This document shows, in pieces, positions 1 through 8,625 of a stretch of 42,849 nt of DNA. Both the position numbers and the translations under genes were made by a program. Below the pieces are notes generated by a model. It was not told where the DNA came from. It did no database searches and saw nothing but the letters and a program-made list of their open reading frames with translations. Origin of the DNA: Planctomycetaceae bacterium (lineage in GTDB: Bacteria; Planctomycetota; Planctomycetia; Planctomycetales; Planctomycetaceae). Within the stretch, counting starts at the first letter, position 1. Every line of letters begins with the position of its first letter. The stretch covers positions 1 to 42,849 of the forward strand of contig JACCRE010000339.1 of NCBI GenBank assembly GCA_013813775.1, read 5' to 3'.

Positions 1-167
1 GGAGGGGAGGAGGGGAGAGGAGACAGAATGTAAGAAAGCCGAAAGTTGAGAGCGAAAGGCCGACGGTTCATCGCCGTTCGCGGCCTCCCCGCGCGCCGTG
101 ATCTGCTGCCCGTCGAGCCGCGATGCCCGTTGCACCGCGGCCCTGTGGGAAGACAGACCCCTCACAC

Positions 168-968
168 TCAGACTGGATCGTCTTTCATCTTCACGAAGAA
201 CCGCTCTTTGCCGAGCCGCAGCTCGTAGAGACCGTCCACTTGCAGATCGTGATGCGGATCGCGCACGGGGCGCAGGCTGTTGAGCTTGGCGGTGAACAGC
301 GGATCGTCGCCGGATGCGAGCGGCTCGATCTGAAAGCCCAGCCGAAGGGTTTGAACCTCGCTCTTGTCGGCATCGCCGCCTGGACCGTCAGTGTTCACGA
401 CGACGGTCATGGGGAACAGCTTGACGTCCCACGAGGTCTCGCCGTCCTTCATGATGCGCACCACGAATCCCGTGGCGTTCTCGGGCCACACCACGACGTG
501 GCCGTTCGCTTCTTTCGGGAGAAGGAACGCATCGACGCAGGCGTCCGAGGGCGCCAGACGGTCGAGCCTGAGCGACAGCTCGGGCGTAGCGGGTTTTTGG
601 ATCGAGACCCCCGCGACCGACGCCGCATACGGGTCGGTGAAGCACGGCGAATCGCACGCGCATTCTTCAACGCAGGTATCTGTGATCGTATAATTGCCGC
701 CGGCGATCACGACCTGTTCGGCATGGAACCAATCAAAGCAACCGTCGTTGTCATAATCGGGAGCGCGGTCGCACATCCAGGCCCAATAGCCTGTAGGACT
801 GTACTGGATCTTTTGACGGGCACGGTAGCAGTACGACGTCGTCAGCAGCAGCGACGTCGGTCCTTTCGCGGCTCCGTCATCGGGCATCGGCAACAACGGG
901 CTGTCGCCCGCGTACGCGGCCTGGCAGAGCAGTGCGGCGGCGAGAAGCGCGGCGCAAGGTCGGGGCAT
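168..968 (-). CDS. Secreted Cys-containing hypothetical protein
   Basis: A 266-residue protein that I do not recognise. Its N-terminus (MPRPCAALLAAALLCQAAYA) is a good Sec signal peptide, so it is probably exported. The start at 968 is chosen because a GAGGAGG Shine-Dalgarno lies just upstream; the frame stays open to 1001. The first half after the signal holds at least eight cysteines (including CVEECACDSPC) and an Asp-rich DYDNDGCFDW stretch that could bind calcium or form disulfides. The second half has no cysteines and looks like beta-rich extracellular sequence. It is divergent from the sialidase-like gene at 1169, with about 200 bp between the two starts. Function unknown. Confidence 0.7.
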   Translation of the reverse strand: MPRPCAALLAAALLCQAAYAGDSPLLPMPDDGAAKGPTSLLLTTSYCYRARQKIQYSPTGYWAWMCDRAPDYDNDGCFDWFHAEQVVIAGGNYTITDTCVEECACDSPCFTDPYAASVAGVSIQKPATPELSLRLDRLAPSDACVDAFLLPKEANGHVVVWPENATGFVVRIMKDGETSWDVKLFPMTVVVNTDGPGGDADKSEVQTLRLGFQIEPLASGDDPLFTAKLNSLRPVRDPHHDLQVDGLYELRLGKERFFVKMKDDPV

Positions 969-1050
969 GGAAGCCTCCTCTTCAAATGAGGTGCGATCCA
1001 TCCGCCGACGGCGTCGAGACTAGCGACCGCGACGCGACTTGTCCAACATC

Positions 1051-1075
1051 TGTTTTCTGAAAATGTTTTCTGAAA
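1051..1075. promoter_or_regulatory. Two tandem TTTTCTGAAA half-palindromes in a divergent promoter region
   Basis: TGTTTTCTGAAA occurs at 1051-1062 and again at 1064-1075, a 13-bp period. Each copy is nearly self-complementary (TTTTC-T-GAAA). They lie between the divergent starts at 968 and 1169, where an operator is expected. No regulator is identified. Chance duplication of an AT-rich word is possible. Confidence 0.3.
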
Positions 1076-1168
1076 GTGCGCGGCGGCATCGGCTTTGATG
1101 TCGCGGACGATCAAAGTAGTCTCTGCCGCAGGGCATCTCCGGGCTTCACGAGATCAAAGGATCAAACG

Positions 1169-2203
1169 ATGCGAATCGGGTTCGCGGTCTGCGCGGTTTG
1201 CCTTTCGAGCGTGGCGTCCATTGCCTTGGGCGACGATACCGAAGTGAAAAACTCGGAGTTCATCTTCGAGGAAGCGCCCTTCAAGTCGTGTCACGCCTCG
1301 ACGATCGTCGAGACGACCGACGGCACGCTCGTCGCGGCCTGGTTCGGCGGCACGCAGGAAGGTCACGACGACGTGGGCATCTGGCTCTCCCGCAAAGAGG
1401 GCGAACACTGGACTCGCCCGATCGAGGTCGCCACCGGAGTGCAGTATCTGAAGCCCGGCGGCGAACAGCACCGCCATCCTTGCTGGAACCCGGTGCTCTA
1501 TCAGCCCAAGGGCAGCGCGCTGTTGCTCTTCTACAAGTGCGGCCCCTCGCCCGACGCCTGGTGGGGCATGCTGATGCGCAGCGGCGACGGTGGACAGCGT
1601 TGGTCGTTCCCGCGCCGGCTGCCGGAAGGCATCGCAGGCCCCGTCAAGAACAAGCCGATCGCGCTTCCGGGCGGGCGGCTGTTTTGCGGTTCAAGTTCCG
1701 AAGACGACGGCTGGCGCGTCCACTTCGAAATCACGCCCGATCTCGGGCGGACGTGGACTCGCGTCGGACCGATCAACGACGGCCAAGAGATTGGCGCGAT
1801 CCAACCGAGCATCTTGCGCCACGAAGGCCACACGTTGCAGGCGATCGGTCGCAGCAAGCAGGGAAAGCTTTGGACGGCGACGTCGGAAGACAACGGACTG
1901 ACGTGGGGACCGATGACGCTCACCAGCGTCGCGAACCCGAACTCCGGAACCGATGCCGTCACCCTTGCCGACGGTCGTCACCTGCTCGTCTACAACGACA
2001 CGCCCAAGGGACGCACCCCGCTGAACGTGGCGGTGTCCAAAGACGGCCGGGACTGGGAGCCCGTCGTCACGCTCGAGGAGGAACCGGGCGAGTATTCCTA
2101 CCCGGCGGTCATCCAGTCGAAAGACGGCATGATCCACATCACCTACACCTGGAAACGGCAACTCATCAAGCACGCCGTGATCGATCCGCAGACGATCGAG
2201 TAG
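1169..2203 (+). CDS. Exported sialidase-like (BNR/Asp-box) protein
   Basis: A 344-residue protein starting with a signal peptide (MRIGFAVCAVCLSSVASIALG). The start at 1169 puts the signal peptide at the N-terminus; the frame is open back to 1076. Asp-box motifs S/T-x-D-x-G-x-x-W are seen as SGDGGQRW, TPDLGRTW and SEDNGLTW, the hallmark of six-bladed beta-propellers of the sialidase/BNR superfamily. The N-terminal CHASTIVETTDGTLVAAWFG and the C-terminal YSYPAVIQSKDGMIHITYTW match the family commonly annotated as exo-alpha-sialidase in Planctomycetota. True sialidase activity is not shown: I see no clear RIP arginine motif near the N-terminus. It probably acts on extracytoplasmic glycans. The sodium symporter downstream could import a released sugar. 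Confidence 0.85.
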   Translation: MRIGFAVCAVCLSSVASIALGDDTEVKNSEFIFEEAPFKSCHASTIVETTDGTLVAAWFGGTQEGHDDVGIWLSRKEGEHWTRPIEVATGVQYLKPGGEQHRHPCWNPVLYQPKGSALLLFYKCGPSPDAWWGMLMRSGDGGQRWSFPRRLPEGIAGPVKNKPIALPGGRLFCGSSSEDDGWRVHFEITPDLGRTWTRVGPINDGQEIGAIQPSILRHEGHTLQAIGRSKQGKLWTATSEDNGLTWGPMTLTSVANPNSGTDAVTLADGRHLLVYNDTPKGRTPLNVAVSKDGRDWEPVVTLEEEPGEYSYPAVIQSKDGMIHITYTWKRQLIKHAVIDPQTIE

Positions 2204-2272
2204 CGTCGGATGCGTATTGCTTGCCTCGCGATTGGCCGCAGATCGACACGCATGGCGATCGTCGTTACTCAA

Positions 2273-2367
2273 ACCACGGATCGCACGAATGACACCGATT
2301 CCTCAACGACGGGTCACTGCCCGTTCGCACGCGCAACGGTTCTTTTTATCCGTGTCTTCCGTGGTCA
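2273..2367. repeat. Imperfect inverted repeat (ACCACGGA ... TCCGTGGT)
   Basis: ACCACGGATCGCACGAATGACAC at the left is matched by GTGTCTTCCGTGGT on the right about 50 bp later. The unit resembles CACGGAT-type dispersed intergenic repeats familiar from planctomycete genomes. It fills the gap between the sialidase-like gene and the symporter. It could form a hairpin that separates their expression. Confidence 0.4.
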
Positions 2368-2476
2368 TTCTGCTTGTGCTATCGGCGTTCATCAGCGGTT
2401 TTCCGAAACGTCGCGAGCCGCGTCACTCGCTGTTTGAGCCGAGTCGCGTGACGACGACCCTTTCGCATGAGTGCCG

Positions 2477-4000
2477 ATGAACGTTTCGCGTGCGGCCGAT
2501 CTCGCTGTGCTGGTCGCCTATCTGTGCCTCACGGTGGGGCTGGGCTGCTGGTTCGGTCTTCGGAGACGCAGCACCGACGACTTCATGGCCGGCGGGCACT
2601 CGCTGCCGGGCTGGGCCGTCGGCTTGTCGATGTTCGGGTCGTTCGTGAGCAGCATCAGCTTTCTCGCGAACCCCGGCAAGTCGTTCGCGGGCGATTGGAA
2701 CCCATTCGTCTTCGCGCTGTCGGCGCCGATCGCGGCGCTCATCGCCGTCGTCTGGTTCGTGCCGTTCTTTCGTCGAACGGGAACCGTTTCGGCATACGAA
2801 CATCTGGAACAGCGCTTCGGGCCGTGGGCGCGAACCTACGCGGTGATCTGTTTCTTGCTGTTGCAAGTCGCACGCATGGCGACGATCGCGTACCTGCTCG
2901 CGCTGGCCGTCGCGCCGTTCACCGGCTGGCGCATTGAGACGATCATTATCATCACCGGCGCCGTCATGATCCTGTATTCGATCTTCGGCGGCATCGAGGC
3001 CGTCGTCTGGATCGGCGTCTTGCAAAGCGGCATTCTGTTGCTCGGTCCGCTCATCTGCATCATCGCATTGCTCGCGATGGTGCCCGGGGGCCTCGCCGGG
3101 ATCATCGAGACAGGCAGCGAGGCCGGCAAGTTCGACCTTGGCAATGCGCTGCCGACTTCCAGTGCGATCACCGGCGCTGGTTGGGCAGCGATCTTCAACG
3201 CGCAGACGTTCTGGATCGTGCTGGTCTACGGGCTGTTCGTGAACCTGACGAACTTCGGCGTCGATCAAAGCTATGTCCAACGCTACGTGACCACTCCCGA
3301 CGACCGGCAAGCGAAGCGGAGCGTTTGGATCACCACGCTGCTCTACGTGCCCGCATCGGCCTTCTTTTTCTTCATCGGTACGGCGTTGTGGGTGTTGTCG
3401 CGGCAGCGTTCCGATTTCTTTCCCGCAGGAATGGCCGCCGAGGCGCCTGATCAGATTTTTCCGTTCTTTATCGCGAACGGATTGCCGCCGGGCCTGGGCG
3501 GTCTCGTCGTCGCGGCGATCTTCGCCGCCGCGCTCGATTCGAACCTGAGCAGCATGGCGACGCTCACGCTGTGCGATCTCTACCGACGCTACTTCCGCGA
3601 TACAAAGAGCGACCGCGAAGCGATGTGGGTGCTGAGGTTTTCGACGCTGGGTTGGGGCATCGTGGGAACCGCGGCGGCGCTCGCGATGACGCAGGCGAAG
3701 AGCGTTCTCGACGTGTGGTGGGAACTCGCCGGCATTTGCAGCGGAGGCATGCTCGGCCTGTTCCTGCTCGGTCGACTCGCGAAGCGAGCCGGTTCCGCCG
3801 CCGGGCTGATCGGCGTGATCGCCGGCGTGCTCACGATCCTGTGGATGTCGCTGTCGTCGAAAAGCGATCAAGGCTGGTGGCCGACGTCGCTTGCGGCATA
3901 CGGCAACCCGTTGCATCCCTTCATGACGATCGTCTGCGGGACGCTGGTGATCATGTTCGTCGGATGGTTGGCTGCGTTCGTGGTTCCCCGTCGCGTCTGA
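2477..4000 (+). CDS. Sodium:solute symporter family (SSS) transporter
   Basis: A 507-residue multi-pass membrane protein of the sodium/solute symporter (SSS, LeuT-fold) family, with about 13 hydrophobic segments. Typical family features are the early RRRSTDDFMAGG motif after TM1, the FGSFVSSISFLANPGKSFAGDW segment of TM2, and FAAALDSNLSSMATLTLCDLYRRY, the conserved sodium-site region with the Ser-rich stretch. ATG at 2477 is used; GTG at 2471 would add two residues, and neither has a strong Shine-Dalgarno. The substrate cannot be read from sequence. Adjacency to the sialidase-like gene suggests a sugar or sugar acid such as sialic acid, but that is inference. Confidence 0.92.
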   Translation: MNVSRAADLAVLVAYLCLTVGLGCWFGLRRRSTDDFMAGGHSLPGWAVGLSMFGSFVSSISFLANPGKSFAGDWNPFVFALSAPIAALIAVVWFVPFFRRTGTVSAYEHLEQRFGPWARTYAVICFLLLQVARMATIAYLLALAVAPFTGWRIETIIIITGAVMILYSIFGGIEAVVWIGVLQSGILLLGPLICIIALLAMVPGGLAGIIETGSEAGKFDLGNALPTSSAITGAGWAAIFNAQTFWIVLVYGLFVNLTNFGVDQSYVQRYVTTPDDRQAKRSVWITTLLYVPASAFFFFIGTALWVLSRQRSDFFPAGMAAEAPDQIFPFFIANGLPPGLGGLVVAAIFAAALDSNLSSMATLTLCDLYRRYFRDTKSDREAMWVLRFSTLGWGIVGTAAALAMTQAKSVLDVWWELAGICSGGMLGLFLLGRLAKRAGSAAGLIGVIAGVLTILWMSLSSKSDQGWWPTSLAAYGNPLHPFMTIVCGTLVIMFVGWLAAFVVPRRV

Positions 4001-4050
4001 CGCCGTCGCGGTCGCTATGATGGCGGCGGCTCCTGGTCACGGAGGAAGCG

Positions 4051-5721
4051 ATGTCTCATCGGCACGCGCTGGCGTTCTCGGTCTTGCTGGGATGTGTCGT
4101 CGGCTGCTCGTCGGCGAAAGATGAACGACCGCCCCACGTCGAAGATGCGGCAACTCAGACGGATCCATCCGTTGACGCGCCTCCTCCGCCGGAGGACTTC
4201 GACATCCCCACCGCATCGGACGACGCGTCTGGCTCGGACGATCAGACGTACTCCGTCGATTCGCCTGCCGAAGAACCGCCGGCTTCCGAGCCGACGGCTG
4301 ACGATCCATTGCCGCCGGCACCGCCCGCGGATGAGCCGCTCGGTGCCGAACCGCCGCTATCGGAGTCGCCCGCACCGGAGTCGGAGCCTCGCGATGCGCG
4401 TGATCGTCCGAGAGCGGCGATGCGATCCGATCCGCCGACTGCGGGATCGCCGCCCGGGGAGTCGCCTCCCACAGAACCACCGCCCGCCGAAGCGTCGCCG
4501 GCGACGGATCAAATCGTTCGCGTCTACTACGCCACCGACCGCCAGCCGCATCTGCCGGTCGGCGCGGGCATCGTGGAATGGTCGCTCTACTTTCCCGCGC
4601 TGGCAGGCGTCGTGGTGACGCTTCTGTTCGCGGTGCTGGCCTTCCAACTGCGAAAGAAAGCCGTCGTCGCGACGCTCGCTGTCTTGTCCTTCGCGGTGAC
4701 GGCATATCTCGGTCAGCAGTTGCTGGTGCGCATGCAGCAGGTGCGGCGGGCCGCCGACTATGGCGATCGCACCTACGGCGAGACGCGGCACGAAGAACGC
4801 GGACGCCCGATCCTCGAACTTGGCGTGTGCGAGGTTTCCCTTCCGCCCGATCACCGCGTCGGTCGCGTCGAATCCCCGTCGATCCTGCGACTCGAGTTTC
4901 GCGAAGATCCCGGAAATCACGTGATTCTTCAACGAACGGTGCGTCTCGAAGACGACGAGTTCTACGACTCGGTTCAACAGTCGATCGCGGAATCCGCCAA
5001 GCGGCAGGCGTTCGTGTTCGTGCACGGCTATAACGTCGGCTTCGACAGCGCCGTGAAACGCACCGCTCAGATCGCCTTCGATCTGAAATTCGACGGCGCC
5101 GCCGTCTGTTATAGCTGGCCGTCGAACGCCGGTCTCGCCGATTACACGCGCGACGAAGCGAGCGTCGGCTGGACGGTCACGCAGCTCGAGGGCTTCCTGT
5201 TGGACCTCGCGAAGCGTTCCGGCGCGAGAACGATTCATCTTGTGGCTCACAGCATGGGGAACCGTGCTTTGCTGCAAGCGATCGAGCGGATGTCGCTGCG
5301 CGGCGACGGCCCCCAATTCGGTCAGGTGATCCTCGCCGCGCCGGACGTCGATTCCGGCGAATTCCGCACGCGGTACGCCCCCGCTCTCGCCAAATCGGCC
5401 CGGCGCGTCACGCTGTATGCGTCATCGAACGACCGGGCTTTGCTGGCATCCACACGGTTTCACGGCTACACCCGCGCGGGCCTGTCGGGCGAAAACCTCA
5501 CCGTCACTCCCGGCGTCGACACCGTCGATGTCTCGCCGATCGACACGAGCCTCATCGGTCACTCGTACTACGGCGACAACCCTCTGATGATCCGCGACCT
5601 GACGGCCGTCGTCGGCCTCGACCTGCCCGCCGAGGGCCGCGAATGGCTGAGGCGATCGGTGCTGGAGTCGGAAGAGTTCTACTGGTCGTTTCGGCGCGAG
5701 TTGGAAGGCGACACCGAGTGA
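4051..5721 (+). CDS. Lipoprotein-like alpha/beta hydrolase (DUF900-type) with Pro/Glu-rich linker
   Basis: A 556-residue protein preceded by a good GGAGGA ribosome-binding site. The N-terminus (MSHRHALAFSVLLGCVVGC) ends in a lipobox-like VVGC, giving a likely lipidated Cys19. Residues about 25-150 are a Pro/Glu/Asp/Ser-rich disordered linker. Around residues 170-230 there are two hydrophobic helices (YFPALAGVVVTLLFAVLAF and a second), then a C-terminal alpha/beta hydrolase of the DUF900/COG4782 type: FVFVHGYN (His325 in the oxyanion region) and LVAHSMGNRAL with nucleophile Ser401. The family is predicted esterase or lipase; the substrate is unknown. A lipobox followed by two later TM helices is unusual and makes the topology uncertain. 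Confidence 0.85.
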   Translation: MSHRHALAFSVLLGCVVGCSSAKDERPPHVEDAATQTDPSVDAPPPPEDFDIPTASDDASGSDDQTYSVDSPAEEPPASEPTADDPLPPAPPADEPLGAEPPLSESPAPESEPRDARDRPRAAMRSDPPTAGSPPGESPPTEPPPAEASPATDQIVRVYYATDRQPHLPVGAGIVEWSLYFPALAGVVVTLLFAVLAFQLRKKAVVATLAVLSFAVTAYLGQQLLVRMQQVRRAADYGDRTYGETRHEERGRPILELGVCEVSLPPDHRVGRVESPSILRLEFREDPGNHVILQRTVRLEDDEFYDSVQQSIAESAKRQAFVFVHGYNVGFDSAVKRTAQIAFDLKFDGAAVCYSWPSNAGLADYTRDEASVGWTVTQLEGFLLDLAKRSGARTIHLVAHSMGNRALLQAIERMSLRGDGPQFGQVILAAPDVDSGEFRTRYAPALAKSARRVTLYASSNDRALLASTRFHGYTRAGLSGENLTVTPGVDTVDVSPIDTSLIGHSYYGDNPLMIRDLTAVVGLDLPAEGREWLRRSVLESEEFYWSFRRELEGDTE

Positions 5722-5746
5722 GTACCGTTGAATTCCGTGAGCTGTT

Positions 5747-5910
5747 TTCTAGAATTCGTCGTCGATCTCTGTGCAGAACGCACGTAACGGCGCCTTGAGG
5801 CGTTCTTCCTGTGCCTTCAGCACCGCATCGTTCGCGGCCTGCTCCGTGACATACGCGGCAACGCGAGAACTGCCTCATAAGCCTTCCGATCGCGCAACGC
5901 AAACGACAAA
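5747..5910 (-). pseudogene. Possible degraded small gene fragment between hydrolase and S1 gene
   Basis: Read on the minus strand, this stretch gives protein-like sequence in two frames joined by a shift near 5875: first DEPWALSFALRDRKAYEAVL, then VAAYVTEQAANDAVLKAQEE and onward to a stop at about 5750. The charged helical character is unlike random high-GC frames. Part of it is read through the S1 terminator hairpin, so it has no separate start. It may be a relic of a gene that once lay downstream of the S1 gene. No family recognised; low confidence. Confidence 0.22.
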
Positions 5911-5935
5911 GCCCACGGCTCGTCCGTGGGCTTTG
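5907..5935 (-). terminator. Rho-independent-type hairpin downstream of the S1 gene
   Basis: Perfect 12-bp inverted repeat CAAAGCCCACGG / CCGTGGGCTTTG with a 5-nt loop, located 25 bp past the S1-domain gene stop on the minus strand. Both arms carry AAA/TTT, so it could act in both directions and also insulate the convergent hydrolase gene. Confidence 0.75.
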
Positions 5936-5959
5936 TGAGAGCGACCAAGCCGCGGCAGA

Positions 5960-7651
5960 CTACCGCTGCTTGAAATCCTCCGGATTGCCGAACAGGCCCG
6001 TGGAGCGCTTTTCGACGTCGCCTTCGCGACCGCCTCGCAGCGGACCCTTGTTCTTCCGCTCGTACTGTTCGACGGGGGCGGCGGGAGCCGGCTCGGGCTT
6101 GCTCTTCAACGCCTTGAGCGAGAGGCTGATCCGCTTGCGGTTCGGCTCGACGGCGAGCACCTTCGCATCGACCTGATCGCCCTCTTTGACGACCTCGGTC
6201 ACGCGACCGACGCGACGGTGGTCGAGTTCGCTGATGTGGATCAGCCCTTCGACACCCTGTTCGAGTTCGACGAACGCGCCGAACTCGGTCGTGCGCGTGA
6301 CCTTGCCCGAGACGGTCATGCCGACCGGGTACCGCTGCTCGATCGAGGCCCACGGGTTCTGCTGCATCTGCTTCAGACCCAGACCGATCTTGTGCGATTC
6401 CTTGTCGAGCTTGAGGATCTTGACCTGAATCTGATCGCCGACCTTCAGCACGTCGTTCGGATGGTTGACGCGGTTCCAACTGATCTCGCCGACGTGCAGG
6501 AAGCCATCGACGCCGCCCAGATCGACGAAGGCTCCGTAGTCCTTGATCGTCTTGACGGTGCCGGTCATCGCCTGGCCGACCGACAGCTCCTCCCAGAGTT
6601 CCTTTTCTTTCTCCTGGCGTTCCTGTTGCAGAAACGCCCGGCGGGAGACGACCAGATTTCGCTTCTGCGGATTGACCTCGGTGATGACGCAGGTCAGCTT
6701 TTGGCCGACATAGCTGTCGAGGTTCTCGACGAAGCCGAGATCGACCTGACTCGCCGGCATGAAGCCCCGCAGGCCGCTGACGGTGATCTCGAGACCGCCT
6801 TTGTTCGTCTTCGAGACCATCGCATCGACGATCTGGCCTTGGGAGACGGCGTCCCAATTGCCGGCGGGCTTGCGGCGGGCTTTCGGAAGGCTGACGAGCA
6901 CCGTGCCTTCGTTGACGTCGACGCTGTCGACGACGACGTCGATTTGCTTGCCGACCTCGGCGGGCTTCTCGGCCGAGAACTGCCGCGACTGGATCATGCC
7001 GGGCGAACGCAGGCCCAGTTCGACGAAGACGGTCTCTTCGCTGATCTGCTGGATCGTGCCCTTGAGCCGCGTGCCGGGTTGCAGGCTCTCGATATCGACC
7101 GGCCGTGCCGGTGCGCCGCCTTCCGTCTTCTCGTTGATCATCGCCGAGAGCGGATTCTCGGCCATCGCCGCGGCGAGCTCGGCTTCCATCTGCGGATCGA
7201 GTTCGGCGGCGCGCGGGATCTCGACGCCCGTCACCGCGGCCGGCGGACGAGTCGGCGTCGGCGGGTTTTCGTCTTCCCGATTCGGGAACTCGCGCGGCGG
7301 CGCGGTGGGATCGTCGCCTTGCAGCGACGGGATCGCCTTCGCGTCTTCACCACGCTGAAGCTGCACGCGCGGCCGCTCGGCCGCCTCCGCCGTTGGAACA
7401 GATTCCGGAACGGGTTTCGGCGCAGCCGGCGGCTCTTCGGCTGGTGCTTGAGGCGATTCGGCGGCCTGCGGCGGGTCTGGTGGAGTCTCCGGTCGCTCTG
7501 TCGAGGACGGAGGTTGTTCCGCCGGGCCAGATGCGGAAGATGCCGCGTCCGGCGTCGAAGCCGTCGGCTCCGAAGTCGGCGGCGCCTCATCCACGCGCTC
7601 GACAGCGGGTGCTGCCTGAGCATCCTGGGGGGTCGGGTCGTTAGGACTCAT
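5960..7651 (-). CDS. rpsA: S1 RNA-binding domain protein, ribosomal protein S1 homologue
   Basis: A 563-residue protein with four S1 (OB-fold) repeats at about residues 191-260, 270-340, 357-430 and 443-515, for example GTVKTIKDYGAFVDLGGVDG and GKVTRTTEFGAFVELEQGVEG. The last two are the most canonical. Residues 1-180 are Pro/Ala/Glu-rich low-complexity sequence, probably disordered, followed by an LDPQMEAELAAAMAENPLSAM helix. The C-terminal ~45 residues are basic and polar. Escherichia coli S1 has six repeats; four-repeat forms are known in other phyla. It probably binds mRNA on the 30S subunit. The start at 7651 follows a purine-rich GGTGGGTG; the frame is open to 7729. A strong terminator follows at 5907. 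Confidence 0.9.
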   Translation of the reverse strand: MSPNDPTPQDAQAAPAVERVDEAPPTSEPTASTPDAASSASGPAEQPPSSTERPETPPDPPQAAESPQAPAEEPPAAPKPVPESVPTAEAAERPRVQLQRGEDAKAIPSLQGDDPTAPPREFPNREDENPPTPTRPPAAVTGVEIPRAAELDPQMEAELAAAMAENPLSAMINEKTEGGAPARPVDIESLQPGTRLKGTIQQISEETVFVELGLRSPGMIQSRQFSAEKPAEVGKQIDVVVDSVDVNEGTVLVSLPKARRKPAGNWDAVSQGQIVDAMVSKTNKGGLEITVSGLRGFMPASQVDLGFVENLDSYVGQKLTCVITEVNPQKRNLVVSRRAFLQQERQEKEKELWEELSVGQAMTGTVKTIKDYGAFVDLGGVDGFLHVGEISWNRVNHPNDVLKVGDQIQVKILKLDKESHKIGLGLKQMQQNPWASIEQRYPVGMTVSGKVTRTTEFGAFVELEQGVEGLIHISELDHRRVGRVTEVVKEGDQVDAKVLAVEPNRKRISLSLKALKSKPEPAPAAPVEQYERKNKGPLRGGREGDVEKRSTGLFGNPEDFKQR

Positions 7652-7929
7652 CACCCACCGATCCTGCAACGTTCGTGCAACCGGTCTATGATCCCCGCGG
7701 CGATCGACGGCGGCACCGAGCCGTTCCACCGCACCACGGGCGATCGGAGCGGCCGCCCTCGTGCGAGGGACTGACCGGACTCTCCGACCGTTTTCGTCGG
7801 CACAGAATAGTCAAGTCAGGTCCAATTCTCCACAATGCCCCCGCCGGAATCGTTTTTCCGGTCCCGGTTTCCGTCGCGAGCCGGCCGCTTCTGCACGCCG
7901 ATGCCCTCGTATTCGCCTCCCCTCGCGCT

Positions 7930-8526
7930 ATGACCGACGGTCGATTCGCCCGCAGCCGCGACCTGCTTTCTCCTGCGGAAAGCTTGCTTTTCGTGGTCGA
8001 TGTGCAGGAACGTCTCCTGCCGCACATCATCGATCACGACGCCGTGACGTCGAATTGCGTTCGTCTATTGCGGGCGGCTGCACTGTTCAAAGTGCCGGTG
8101 ACGCTCACGGAACAATACCCGAAAGGCCTCGGCCTGACGGTGTCGCCGATCGCATCGCTGCTCGCCGGCGAGGATGCCATTCCGGCGACGAGGGCCGAGA
8201 AGCTCCGGTTCAGCGGAGCCGAAGCGACCGGCTGGCCCGCCGCCGGCGAGCGAACCGATTCACGGCATCAGGTCGTGCTCGCCGGCATCGAAACGCACAT
8301 CTGCATCCTGCACACCGCGCTCGACCTGCTGTCGATGGGCTACCGGGTCTATGTGGCCGTCGACGCCGCCGGCAGCCGACACCGCATCGACCGCGAGATC
8401 GCGCTCGCCCGTCTGCGCGACAGCGGCGCGATCGTGACCACCACCGAGTCGGTGCTGTTCGAATGGTGCGAAACGGCGGAATCGGACCAGTTCAAGTCGC
8501 TTCGAGATCTCGTGGCAACGCGGTAG
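7930..8526 (+). CDS. Isochorismatase-family cysteine hydrolase
   Basis: A 198-residue cytoplasmic hydrolase of the isochorismatase-like superfamily. The expected catalytic triad is visible: Asp24 in LLFVVDVQERL, Lys91 in RAEKLRFSG, and Cys125 in LAGIETHICILHTALDLL. The length is usual. Family members hydrolyse isochorismate, nicotinamide, ureas or other amides. The compact form with TEQYPKGLG is closest to the YcaC-like or uncharacterised branch, so no substrate is assigned. ATG 7930 is used because it directly precedes the domain; the frame is open upstream to 7675 but that stretch has no protein-like character. It is divergent from the S1 gene, with 278 bp between starts. Confidence 0.88.
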   Translation: MTDGRFARSRDLLSPAESLLFVVDVQERLLPHIIDHDAVTSNCVRLLRAAALFKVPVTLTEQYPKGLGLTVSPIASLLAGEDAIPATRAEKLRFSGAEATGWPAAGERTDSRHQVVLAGIETHICILHTALDLLSMGYRVYVAVDAAGSRHRIDREIALARLRDSGAIVTTTESVLFEWCETAESDQFKSLRDLVATR

Positions 8527-8536
8527 GCGATCCTCG

Positions 8537-8612
8537 CCACAGAGCCGCGACCGTTAGGAAGCGGATTGAGCGGCCACTTTCGATGGACCGCTTCCTGACG
8601 GTCGCGGCTCTG
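8537..8612. repeat. Long inverted repeat, CAGAGCCGCGACCGT family
   Basis: CAGAGCCGCGACCGTTAGGA and following bases (8540-8564) are repeated in inverted orientation at 8588-8611 with one mismatch over about 24 bp and a ~23-nt loop. It lies between convergent genes, so it may be a bidirectional terminator. A related copy is at 33017-33084, which marks it as a dispersed REP-like element. Confidence 0.75.
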
Positions 8613-8625
8613 GTCTTCAGATCAC

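Noticed and set aside
2423-3916. A 497-codon open frame antisense to the SSS symporter
   Set aside because: Rich in Arg, Gln, Glu and Asp with no fold or motif; it mirrors the GC-rich codons of a clear symporter on the other strand.
6218-7774. Long plus-strand open frame across the S1 gene
   Set aside because: Asp/Leu-rich repetitive sequence with no signature; the S1 repeats on the minus strand explain the DNA.
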